Shown here one piece after another: positions 37,187 through 44,968 of a stretch of 64,000 nucleotides of DNA. This DNA comes from Bradyrhizobium sp. (GTDB lineage: Bacteria; Pseudomonadota; Alphaproteobacteria; Rhizobiales; Xanthobacteraceae). Made by a program: the position numbers and the translations under genes. Every line of letters begins with the position of its first letter. Position 1 is the stretch's first letter. Where the stretch lies: assembly GCF_030646015.1 (NCBI RefSeq), contig NZ_JAUSLT010000046.1:1-64000 (forward strand), given 5' to 3'. Under the pieces are notes generated by a model, which did no database searches, was not told the DNA's origin, and saw only the letters and a program-made list of their open reading frames with translations.

Positions 37187-37210
37187 GAACCGGAGCCGGT
37201 TTCGTCAGTT
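37186..37210 (+). promoter_or_regulatory. EcfG-like promoter of the second csbD-like gene
   Basis: GGAAC (37186-37190), 16-base spacer, AGTT (37207-37210); only the first -10 base departs from CGTT. It starts on the last base of the upstream SDR stop codon. Confidence 0.6.
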
Positions 37211-37243
37211 AGCTCCGCGAGAATCAGCTCAGGAGTAAACACG

Positions 37244-37612
37244 ATGGACAAGGATCGAATTGCCGGTTCGGCCAAGGATTTCGCCGGTAAGGTCGAGGGC
37301 GCCGCCGGCAAGATCGCCGGGGATGCCCAGACCGAGGCGTCGGGCCGCATCCGCGAGGCTGCGGGCACGGTGCAGAACCTGTACGGTCAGGCCAAGGATG
37401 CCGCGCGCGACGCTACCGATGCCGCCGCCGGTCTCGCCAAGGATGCCTATGAGAACAGCGGCGAGACCCTGCGTGAGGGTTCGGAAGCCGTGGCGAAGAG
37501 GGTGCAGGACAATCCGCTCGGTGCGCTGCTGATCGCGGGCGGCATCGGCTTTGCGCTGGCGATGCTGATGACGCGTCCGCCACGCCGGCCGCCGCCGCGC
37601 TGGCGGTATTGA
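37244..37612 (+). CDS. CsbD-like protein with C-terminal membrane helix
   Basis: A 122-residue protein. Residues 1-~45 follow the CsbD pattern (MDKDRIAGSAKDFAGKVEGA). A long Ala/Asp-rich helical stretch (residues 45-90) with the sequence GQAKDAARDATDAA follows, and then RVQDNPLGALLIAGGIGFALAMLM, a DUF883-type anchor. It thus combines the head of CsbD with the tail of DUF883 proteins. A Pro/Arg-rich end follows. CAGGAGTAAACACG is the ribosome site. General-stress expression is inferred from the promoter. Confidence 0.83.
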   Translation: MDKDRIAGSAKDFAGKVEGAAGKIAGDAQTEASGRIREAAGTVQNLYGQAKDAARDATDAAAGLAKDAYENSGETLREGSEAVAKRVQDNPLGALLIAGGIGFALAMLMTRPPRRPPPRWRY

Positions 37613-37630
37613 GGGCGAGCGGTTTCTCTC

Positions 37631-37737
37631 GTCATTCCGGGATGCGCCGCCAGGCGCAGACCCGGAATCCAGAAGTATTAGGCCAGAGTTTACGACGAGA
37701 TTCCGGGTTCGATGCTTCGCATCGCCCCGGAATGACT
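37631..37737. repeat. Intergenic palindromic repeat, family F
   Basis: GTCATTCCGGGATGCG with GCGCAGACCCGGAATCC, then GAGATTCCGGGTTCGATGC with GCATCGCCCCGGAATGAC. A two-part palindrome between convergent csbD2 and the SGNH gene. Confidence 0.75.
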
Positions 37738-37742
37738 CGTGA

Positions 37743-39458
37743 CTATCGTGAGCGCGCGAACACGCCCGGGACCGCGGCGGACCGTCCGACATTGCTCGGC
37801 GGACGCGGTGCGGCCGGGGCGAGGGGTCCACGCGGCGGCGGCGGGGGCGGCGCCACCTGGCGCGGGGCCGGCGCGGCGCCAAAACCAAAGAAATTCCCAA
37901 ACGCCGGCGCCTCCGGCTGTGCCGGGCGGAGCCTCTTGACCACCGGTTTCGGCGGCGCGCCCGGAGCAGCCGCCGTTCCATCCGGCGCCGTCGATGCCAC
38001 CGGCGTATCCCCCTTGGCCTGTTCGCGTCCGACCTCGCGGCGCGGCCAGACGAAATCATCGGCGCGGCCGGCGGGCGGCGCCAGCGGTTCGCCCTTGACC
38101 AGCGTTCGCGCCGCCAGCGCATCGACCGCGGCCGGCCGCGAGCCGGGGCCTCCGAGCAGTTGATCGGTTCCGACGGAGGAGGCCACCAGCGGCAGGATCG
38201 GTCCGGCCAGCGGCCGCGGCGCCGGCTGACCGGGCAGCGCGTTGGCATCGGGTGTCGCGGGTTCGGTCGGCAACGCAATCGGTCCGGAACGCGCCGCCAT
38301 CAGCCGGGTGATCTCGCGCTCGGCATAATGCGCGAGCTTGCGCGCGCCGGCCTTGGTGAAATACACGCCGTCATGGGCGCGCAGCCGGCGGATCTGGCCT
38401 TCGAAGTCCGGGCCCTGCAGCAGGAAGCGGCCGGCTTCGTCGACGAAGCCGTCCCAGACGTCGACATAGGTGATGCCGGCCTTGCCGGCGGCGTCGCGAT
38501 ACAGTGAATTCAGGAACAGCGTGTCCGACATCGCCTTGGGGCCACGCACCGCGGGCAGGCCAACCCACAGCACCGGCACGCCCCTGGATTTCAGGACCGC
38601 GATCATCTCTTCGATCTTCTTGGCGTAGAGTTCGACCCAGCGTTCATCGCGAAATTCATGGAGACCGCTGCCGGTTCGCGCGCTTTTCTCGGGTGCTACG
38701 ATCGACGGCAGATCGCCGTCGGTATCGTCGGCGGCGTCGGCATCGGCCGGCTTGCTCTCCGGCTTCGCTTTGGCGTCGGCCACATCATCCGGCTTCGCCG
38801 CGGGTTTCGCGTCGCCGGGTTTAGCGTCGGTCTTGGCATCGGTCTTGGCATCAGCCTTGGCGCGCGGGTCCTTCTTGTCGTTCTCTTTCTTGGACTTGTC
38901 GACCGCTGCTTCGCGGATCGCGACGCGGTCGTTGAGTCCGAGCATGACGACGATGGCGTCCGGCTTCTCGCTGGCGAGAATGCCTTTTGCCGCGGCGGCC
39001 CAGTCGGAAGGCTCGCCTTTGGGCTGATACTTGATCAGGCCGGAGACGGTCTTGTGCTTGCGGATCACGCCCATGTCCGGCTGTTCCGAATAGGCATCCT
39101 CGAGACCATAAGCGAGCCAGTCCGCCATCGCGTCGCCGAGCACCAGCACGTTGCGCTCCGGCACGATGTTCGGGTCGCGCTTGTCCGGCGGCGGCGCCCT
39201 GGAAAAATTCTCGACCCGTTTCGGCGCCTGCTGCTGGAATGGCGCGAACAGGTCGCCGCCGAACCAGCCGCCGCCGCCACCACCGCGCTGGGGCGGCGGA
39301 GCCGGCCGGGGTGGTCCGCCAAAATTGAAGAACTGCGCGGATGCCGGCCCGACGATCCCGACCAGCAGCGCGACCGCAACCGCCAGCACGATCAGCGGGC
39401 CGCTTTCGGTGAACACCCGGAAAAAGGACTTCCCTAAAGAAGATTTGGGCTTTTGCAT
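37743..39458 (-). CDS. SGNH/DUF459 family exported protein, catalytic residues altered
   Basis: A 571-residue protein: N-terminal signal-anchor (~residues 19-41), a Pro/Gly-rich linker, then an SGNH-type domain from ~residue 100. Block I reads VLVLGDAMADW, with Ala where the nucleophilic Ser of GDS stands. Block III GLND is intact, and block V reads HDGVYFTKAG, with Tyr where His is expected. A low-complexity insert (TDAK units, ~residues 200-250) interrupts the domain, and a Pro/Ala-rich tail of ~150 residues ends the protein. It may be a non-hydrolytic relative, possibly in cell-envelope polysaccharide acylation (inference). Confidence 0.82.
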   Translation of the reverse strand: MQKPKSSLGKSFFRVFTESGPLIVLAVAVALLVGIVGPASAQFFNFGGPPRPAPPPQRGGGGGGWFGGDLFAPFQQQAPKRVENFSRAPPPDKRDPNIVPERNVLVLGDAMADWLAYGLEDAYSEQPDMGVIRKHKTVSGLIKYQPKGEPSDWAAAAKGILASEKPDAIVVMLGLNDRVAIREAAVDKSKKENDKKDPRAKADAKTDAKTDAKPGDAKPAAKPDDVADAKAKPESKPADADAADDTDGDLPSIVAPEKSARTGSGLHEFRDERWVELYAKKIEEMIAVLKSRGVPVLWVGLPAVRGPKAMSDTLFLNSLYRDAAGKAGITYVDVWDGFVDEAGRFLLQGPDFEGQIRRLRAHDGVYFTKAGARKLAHYAEREITRLMAARSGPIALPTEPATPDANALPGQPAPRPLAGPILPLVASSVGTDQLLGGPGSRPAAVDALAARTLVKGEPLAPPAGRADDFVWPRREVGREQAKGDTPVASTAPDGTAAAPGAPPKPVVKRLRPAQPEAPAFGNFFGFGAAPAPRQVAPPPPPPRGPLAPAAPRPPSNVGRSAAVPGVFARSR

Positions 39459-39619
39459 TCGGATCGATCGCGATTTGAAGATCAGGCCAACGCTATAATA
39501 GCGGAATCAGGCCGCAAGCGGGCAGATTTCCCGCCATAGACCGGGCTTCGGCCGCCGCCGTCAAGGTCGGTCCGGAAATGTCCTGGTCAAGGTTACTTTC
39601 GTCGGCCGGAAGCGGCTTT

Positions 39620-41032
39620 TTACCGCCCCCTGAGCCGTTCCAGCACGCCTGCGGAGGCAAATCCGTCCGCCGGCGCCCCGATCGAGGCCTGGAAGCCGCG
39701 CAGGGCCTCGCGGGTGTGACCGCCGAACTGACCGTCGGGGGTGCCACGGTAGAAGCCACGCTGGGCCAAGAGCTGCTGCAGTTCCAGCCGCTCGGTGCGT
39801 GACAAAGTGCGTTCCTGCCGCGGCCAGGGCTGCACGAACGGCGCGCCGCCGCGCAGGCGGTCGGCGAAATGGCCGATCGCCAGCGCATAGGCCTCCGCCG
39901 GGTTGTATTTCATGATCACCCGGAAATTCTGCAGCATCAGGAAGCCCGGCCCCTCGGCCCCGGCCGGGGCCAGCAGATAGGCCTTGTCGGCCGGATTCGG
40001 GAACGGCTTGCCGCCGGCGCGGGTGAGCCCGAGATGCTCCCATTGCGCAATCGTCATCGCCTTGGCGCGGTCGGCCAGCATGTAGTTGAAGTTTTTGGGC
40101 ATCACGACCTCGAAGCCCCAAGTCTGGCCGGTCTGCCAGCCGTCCTTTTTCAGATTGTTGGCGGTCGAGGCGATCAGGTCGTGGGGATTGTCGACCACGT
40201 CGCGGCGGCCGTCGCCATCGGCGTCGACCGCGTAGCGCTTGAACGCGGTCGGCATGAACTGGGTCGGTCCGAATGCGCCGGCCCAGGAGCCGCGCAACTG
40301 TTCCGGCCGCAGATCGCCGCGGTGCAGGATCTCCAGCGCGACCAGGAATTCGTCCTTGAAGTATTTCTGGCGGCGGCCGATGCAGGCCAGCGTCGCGGTG
40401 GAATTCAGCACGCTGCGGTCGCCCATCATCGTCGAATAATTCGATTCGATGCCCCAGATCGAGGCGACGATATAGCGGTCGACGCCGTAGGCTTTCTCCA
40501 CCGCGTCGAACTGCGGCTTGTATTTGGCGAGGATCTCGCGGCCCTTGGCGAGGCGATTGTCGTTCACGAGAATGTCGAGATAGTCCCAGATCGCCTTGGT
40601 GAATTCCGGCTGCGAATCCATCAGGTCCATGATGCGCAGGTCGGGTTGCAATCCCGCGGTGAATTTTTGAAAGTTCGCCTGCGAAACGCCGCGCCGTGCG
40701 GCATCGGGCCACATGCCGGCAACGCAATTGTCGAAATTCGCCGCCGCCTCGCGGATCGCGGATGCCGTCATCAGGGGGTGGCCGGAGGCGCCGTCCTCGC
40801 CGGTCCACGGCAACGGGGCGCTGCTGCCGGCGGGCGCCGGTTGCGCCTGGGGCTGCATCGGCGTCGCGGATTTCTGGCCGGAGAACAAATTGCCGAACGG
40901 ATTCGTGAATCCGCCCCCTGTCGACTGGGCCCAGGCCGCGCCAGCGAACAGAGTCTCGCCGGCGAACAACAGCGCCGTCGCAAGCACGGCTGCGCCGGCC
41001 AAGCCAATCCTCGATAATCCTGTCCGCTGCAT
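39620..41032 (-). CDS. Lytic murein transglycosylase (MltB-like, SLT_2) with peptidoglycan-binding domain
   Basis: A 470-residue periplasmic enzyme that cleaves glycan strands of peptidoglycan. A signal peptide and a Gln/Pro-rich linker are followed by the SLT_2 domain (~residues 80-380). The catalytic Glu is in IWGIESNYS (~173). RGSWAGAFGPTQFMPTAF and VDADGDGRRD are also family signatures. The C-terminal PG_binding_1 domain (~410-470) has LLAQRGFYRGTPDGQFGGHT. It is divergent from galU across ~235 bases. Confidence 0.93.
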   Translation of the reverse strand: MQRTGLSRIGLAGAAVLATALLFAGETLFAGAAWAQSTGGGFTNPFGNLFSGQKSATPMQPQAQPAPAGSSAPLPWTGEDGASGHPLMTASAIREAAANFDNCVAGMWPDAARRGVSQANFQKFTAGLQPDLRIMDLMDSQPEFTKAIWDYLDILVNDNRLAKGREILAKYKPQFDAVEKAYGVDRYIVASIWGIESNYSTMMGDRSVLNSTATLACIGRRQKYFKDEFLVALEILHRGDLRPEQLRGSWAGAFGPTQFMPTAFKRYAVDADGDGRRDVVDNPHDLIASTANNLKKDGWQTGQTWGFEVVMPKNFNYMLADRAKAMTIAQWEHLGLTRAGGKPFPNPADKAYLLAPAGAEGPGFLMLQNFRVIMKYNPAEAYALAIGHFADRLRGGAPFVQPWPRQERTLSRTERLELQQLLAQRGFYRGTPDGQFGGHTREALRGFQASIGAPADGFASAGVLERLRGR

Positions 41033-41268
41033 GGTCTGCCTATTCCCCGAATCCCGTGGCCAGAAGGCCCTGCTACGGTTTCCAATAGCTTAACAAAGGT
41101 GGGGTTTCGTTTCTTGCCCCTTTGCGGGGAGGCTGGGGAACTATCATCATACATCCGCCTTTGTTCCCGGCTGCAAACCGGTTACCAACGTGCGGTCGAA
41201 ATGCACGGTCGCCAAAAGCCCAATTAAAAGCCCCCTTACCAGATTCCTTAAAGGCATCCTGACCCCTC
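41033..41268. other. Divergent gap between the lytic transglycosylase and galU
   Basis: 236 bases of non-coding sequence with no clear ribosomal or riboswitch-like structure. A small GC hairpin (GCCCCTTTGCGGGGAGGC) near 41117-41134 and an AT-rich stretch just before galU are all that stand out; promoters for both genes must lie here. Confidence 0.4.
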
Positions 41269-42150
41269 ATGAAAATCCGCAAAGCCGTCTTTCCGGTCGC
41301 CGGCCTCGGCACCCGCGTCCTGCCCGCCACCAAGGCGATGCCGAAGGAAATGCTGACCATCGTCGACAAGCCGCTGATCCAGTATGTGTTCGACGAAGCC
41401 AAGGAGGCCGGCATCGAACATTTCATCTTCGTCACCGGCCGCAACAAGGGGGTGATCGAGGATCATTTCGACCGCATGTTCGAGCTCGACACCACGCTGG
41501 CGGCGCGTGGCAACAAGAAGGCCGAGATCGAGATCCTGGCGCGCGACCAGCCCGCCGCTGGTGCGACGAGTTTTACCCGGCAGCAGGCGCCGCTCGGCCT
41601 CGGCCACGCGGTGTGGTGCGCGCGCGATATCGTCGGCAACGAGCCGTTCGCGGTGGTGCTGCCGGACGAGCTGGTGCTGAACACGCCGGGCTGTCTGGCG
41701 CAGATGATCGAGGCGGCCAACAAGCTCGGCGAGAAATCCAACGTGATCGCGGTGGAAGAAGTGCCGGCCGATATGACGCATCAATACGGCATCTGCGGCG
41801 TCGGCAAGCGCCTCGGCAGCAACATGTTCGAGGTCGACGGCATGGTGGAGAAACCGCCGAAGGGCACCGCGCCGTCCAATCTCTCGATCACCGGGCGCTA
41901 CATCCTGCAGCCGGAAATCTTCAAGATCCTGGAAACCCAGGAGCGCGGCGCCGGCGGCGAAATCCAGCTCACCGATGCGATGATCGGCCTTGCCAGGACG
42001 CAAAACTTCTACGGCGTCGAGTTCGAGGGCGAGCGGCATGACTGCGGCTCCAAGGCAGGCTTCCTGCGCGCCAACATCGCCTTCGGCATGGCGCGGGCCG
42101 ATTTGCGCGACGGCCTGCGGGCGGAGATGAAGCACTATCTGGAGAAGTGA
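41269..42150 (+). CDS. galU: UTP--glucose-1-phosphate uridylyltransferase
   Basis: A 293-residue nucleotidyltransferase that makes UDP-glucose for exopolysaccharide, LPS and osmoprotectant synthesis. N-terminal signature PVAGLGTRVLPATKAMPKEM (~residue 7-26), then LGLGHAVWCAR, VVLPDELVLN and EKPPKGTAPSNLSITGRYIL (ends quoted). All active-site Lys/Asp/Glu positions appear kept. Monocistronic. Confidence 0.96.
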   Translation: MKIRKAVFPVAGLGTRVLPATKAMPKEMLTIVDKPLIQYVFDEAKEAGIEHFIFVTGRNKGVIEDHFDRMFELDTTLAARGNKKAEIEILARDQPAAGATSFTRQQAPLGLGHAVWCARDIVGNEPFAVVLPDELVLNTPGCLAQMIEAANKLGEKSNVIAVEEVPADMTHQYGICGVGKRLGSNMFEVDGMVEKPPKGTAPSNLSITGRYILQPEIFKILETQERGAGGEIQLTDAMIGLARTQNFYGVEFEGERHDCGSKAGFLRANIAFGMARADLRDGLRAEMKHYLEK

Positions 42151-42183
42151 GAGGTCGTCACCTGTGACCCATCCTTCAAGCTC

Positions 42184-42290
42184 GTAGCCCGGATGGAGCT
42201 AGCGGGCGGCGTGAAGCGCCGTCCGATGGCGCAATCCGGGAGCGGATCGGGACGGGTCCCGGATTTCGCAAGAGCTCCATCCGGGCTACG
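42184..42290. repeat. Intergenic palindromic repeat, family E
   Basis: GTAGCCCGGATGGAGCT and AGCTCCATCCGGGCTAC form the outer arms. Inside are GGCGTGAAGCGCC and a GGATCGGGACGGGTCCC segment. It lies between convergent galU and the diguanylate cyclase gene; a fragment of the arm recurs near 55593. Confidence 0.85.
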
Positions 42291-42310
42291 GGCAAGGTCG
42301 AAGAGCGCGC

Positions 42311-43795
42311 CTACGCCACCAGCGAAAGCTGCGGCACGGTGGCGACCACGCACCGGTTGCGGCCGCCGGCCTTGGCCGCGTAGAGCGCCTTGTCGGCGGC
42401 TCCGACCAGTTCGGACCAATCCTGGCTGACACCTGGCGTCAGGCTGGCGACGCCGATGCTGACCGTGGTGTGGTCGGACCATTGCTCGACTTTCAGCCGG
42501 ATGGTTTCGGCCACCGCCAGCGCTTCTTCGGCCGACAGCGCCGGCAGCAGCACGGCAAATTCCTCGCCGCCGTAACGCGCGGCGCAATCGCCGGCGCGCC
42601 GCACCGAATCCGAGATGCAGATGGCGACGCCGATCAGCGCCTCATCGCCGGCCTGATGCCCGAAGGTGTCGTTGTAGACCTTGAAGTGATCGGCATCGAT
42701 CATCAACAGCCCCACCGGAATTTTCTGACGCGTGGCGCGCCGCCATTCGGCATCGATCGAGGCATCGAACTTGCGGCGGTTCGTCAATCCGGTGAGCGCA
42801 TCGGTCGTCGCAAGCTCCTCGAGCTTGTCCTCCGCCTCGGCGCGGCGGCCGATTTCACGGGCGAGAAAAAGGGTCACGCCGAGCACGAACACGATCAGCG
42901 CCGCCACGATCGCGGCGATCCGGATCGCCTCGGTCCGCCACAGGCTCAGTATGCTGTCCAGGGGCTTTCCGACCACGACGTTGAGCGGGCCCGCGCCATT
43001 ATGCCGGACATACAGCCGCGGTATCGGATCGACGGGGCCGGCCCCCGCATACGATCCGCTGTTCATGTTGGCCGGGTTCCAGCTCGCCCGGTCCGCCAAA
43101 TTCTTGCCGATGATGTCGAGGTCGAATGGCCGGCGCATGATGATGGTGCGGTCCTGGCGCAGCACGGTGATGGTATCGTCAGGGCCGAGGCTCAGGCGGC
43201 CGAACAGGTCATGGAAATAGCTGAAGCGGATCGAGCCCGCGACCACGCCGAGAAAGCCTCCATCCTGGTCGGTGATGCGCCGGCTGAGCACGATGGCATA
43301 GGCGCTGCGGTGCAGCATGGGCTTGCTGATGAAAAGGCCGGAGTCGGGATTGTCCCGGTGGACCCGGAAGTATTCTTCGTCGCCGCGATTTTCCTTCCGC
43401 GGATCGAGCGTCGACGCATCGATGGTCAGTTCTCCCGCAGCGTCGAACACCTGCAGCGCGCCGAAATGCCTGGCGCTGGCGGCACGGTCGAACAGGATCA
43501 GGTGCAGGATAGGTTTGCTGAGCTCCTTGATTTCCGGCAGGATCATGTTGCTGGCGGCGGCGCGCAGCGACAGGTCGTAGAGCTCGATATTGCGGTTGAT
43601 GTCGGAATCGACGCCGGATGCGAGATTCTCCAGCATCTGGCGCGCCAGCGCTTCCTCGCCGCGGCGCATGTCGAGCATGACGTTGGCGCAAATCGCGGAG
43701 AAGCCGATCACCGTCGCGACCGACGAGATGATCAGCAGTTTCGCCGATAGCCGCCAGGGCCGCCTGGCCCCCTCCTTGCGCCATCCAAATCGCAT
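42311..43795 (-). CDS. Membrane diguanylate cyclase with periplasmic Cache-like sensor
   Basis: A 494-residue inner-membrane enzyme producing c-di-GMP. Helix 1 near residues 20-40, a ~250-residue periplasmic dCache-like region, helix 2 near 285-310, then a GGDEF domain to ~490. The active motif is GGEEF, and five residues before it stands RAGD, an RxxD inhibitory I-site. The domain is therefore predicted to be active and feedback-inhibited. The ATG at 43795 is used; an in-frame ATG at 43822 is possible. The ligand is unknown. Confidence 0.9.
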   Translation of the reverse strand: MRFGWRKEGARRPWRLSAKLLIISSVATVIGFSAICANVMLDMRRGEEALARQMLENLASGVDSDINRNIELYDLSLRAAASNMILPEIKELSKPILHLILFDRAASARHFGALQVFDAAGELTIDASTLDPRKENRGDEEYFRVHRDNPDSGLFISKPMLHRSAYAIVLSRRITDQDGGFLGVVAGSIRFSYFHDLFGRLSLGPDDTITVLRQDRTIIMRRPFDLDIIGKNLADRASWNPANMNSGSYAGAGPVDPIPRLYVRHNGAGPLNVVVGKPLDSILSLWRTEAIRIAAIVAALIVFVLGVTLFLAREIGRRAEAEDKLEELATTDALTGLTNRRKFDASIDAEWRRATRQKIPVGLLMIDADHFKVYNDTFGHQAGDEALIGVAICISDSVRRAGDCAARYGGEEFAVLLPALSAEEALAVAETIRLKVEQWSDHTTVSIGVASLTPGVSQDWSELVGAADKALYAAKAGGRNRCVVATVPQLSLVA

Positions 43796-43946
43796 GGTTC
43801 GCTCCAGATACTCTGAATGCACCGGATTCGTTGCCGCAGGCTTAAGTGGCGACAGCGACGCGGTAATGAGTTAACGATTCGTTGACTGGAACCCGGAAAA
43901 TGCGGGTCCGGGGCCCTTCCGGGCAGACGAACCACCGAGGCAAAAA

Positions 43947-44195
43947 GTGAACGATTACGACCCGCTGCGCGATTACCTGAAACAGCAGACACTGCCCGAA
44001 TTCGTACTGAGCTTCGAAAAGATCGAGGAGATCATCGATGCCGCGCTGCCGCGCGCCGCGCACCGCGCATCGTGGTGGGAAACGCTGCGCAGCCCGCAGG
44101 AAAAGATGCCGCAACGCGAAGCCTGCCTCGCCGGCGGCTACATCGCGACGCGGCTGGCGGACGGCAAGAGCGTGCGGTTCAAGAAGATGAAGTGA
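43947..44195 (+). CDS. Small DUF7662-like protein
   Basis: An 82-residue soluble protein beginning MNDYDPLRDYLKQQ with FVLSFEKIEEIIDAALPRAAHR and WWET, features of the DUF7662 type. Function is unknown. It begins with GTG behind GAGGCAAAAA. It is paired with a DUF2200 gene 30 bases downstream, so the two likely form an operon. Confidence 0.78.
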   Translation: MNDYDPLRDYLKQQTLPEFVLSFEKIEEIIDAALPRAAHRASWWETLRSPQEKMPQREACLAGGYIATRLADGKSVRFKKMK

Positions 44196-44225
44196 GCGAC
44201 AAGGTTAGGGACCCCTGGAGCACCC

Positions 44226-44579
44226 ATGGCAAAACACCGGATCTATAGGACGAGTTTCGCCAGCGTCTATCCGCACTACGTTGCGAAAGCAGAGAAAAAA
44301 GGACGCACCAAAGCCGAGGTTGATGAGATCATCTCCTGGCTGACCGGCTATGGTCAAAAGCAGCTCGAAACACAGCTTGAAAAACGGACCGACTTTGAAA
44401 CCTTCTTTGCAAAGGCTCCGAAGATCAATCCTTCGCGCGCCTTGATCAAAGGCATGGTCTGCGGTGTCCGGGTGGAGGATGTCCAGGAGCCAACGATGCG
44501 GGAAATTCGCTACCTGGATAAACTGATCGACGAGTTGGCGAAGGGAAAAACAATGGATAAAATTCTGCGAAAGGAATGA
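44226..44579 (+). CDS. DUF2200 protein
   Basis: A 117-residue soluble protein of DUF2200: [29 protein letters not shown] (ends quoted), [37 protein letters not shown] and the helix [15 protein letters not shown]. Function is unknown; members are scattered across phyla. Its base composition is visibly lower in GC than the neighbours, which suggests acquisition by transfer. Confidence 0.88.
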   Translation: MAKHRIYRTSFASVYPHYVAKAEKKGRTKAEVDEIISWLTGYGQKQLETQLEKRTDFETFFAKAPKINPSRALIKGMVCGVRVEDVQEPTMREIRYLDKLIDELAKGKTMDKILRKE

Positions 44580-44663
44580 TCCTGAGCGGCCGAAGCGGAC
44601 GTCGGCCGAAAGGCGCTTGATACCACGCACGGACCCGCCTCAACGCATTTTTTGGAGCCCGTC

Positions 44664-44957
44664 ATGCAGGTTTACAATGTCGTCAAGTTCAAGGTGAAGG
44701 CTGGCGAGGAAGCCGCCTTCCTCGATGCGCACCGCAACGGCAAGGCCCGATGGCCCGGCCTGGAGAGCGGGCACATCATCAAGACCGGCGAGCAGACCTT
44801 CTGCCTGATCGGTGTCTGGTCCAGCCAGGAAGCGATGGTTGCCGCACGGCCGGCGATGATCAAGACGCTCGACAGTTTCAGGTCGCTGCTCGAGGACCAG
44901 GGCGGCGGACGCGGTATTACCGATGCCGTTTCTGGCGCTGTCGTACTAGATCTCTGA
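44664..44957 (+). CDS. ABM-like (antibiotic biosynthesis monooxygenase fold) small protein
   Basis: A 97-residue protein with a ferredoxin-like dimeric alpha/beta-barrel layout: QVYNVVKFKVKAGEEAAFLDAHR, then HIIKTGEQTFCLIGVWSSQEAM and a C-terminal helix. It resembles ABM-domain proteins. The ATG at 44664 follows TTTGGAGCCCGTC. No enzymatic assignment is possible from sequence alone. Confidence 0.72.
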   Translation: MQVYNVVKFKVKAGEEAAFLDAHRNGKARWPGLESGHIIKTGEQTFCLIGVWSSQEAMVAARPAMIKTLDSFRSLLEDQGGGRGITDAVSGAVVLDL

Positions 44958-44968
44958 GGCGGCCCTGC

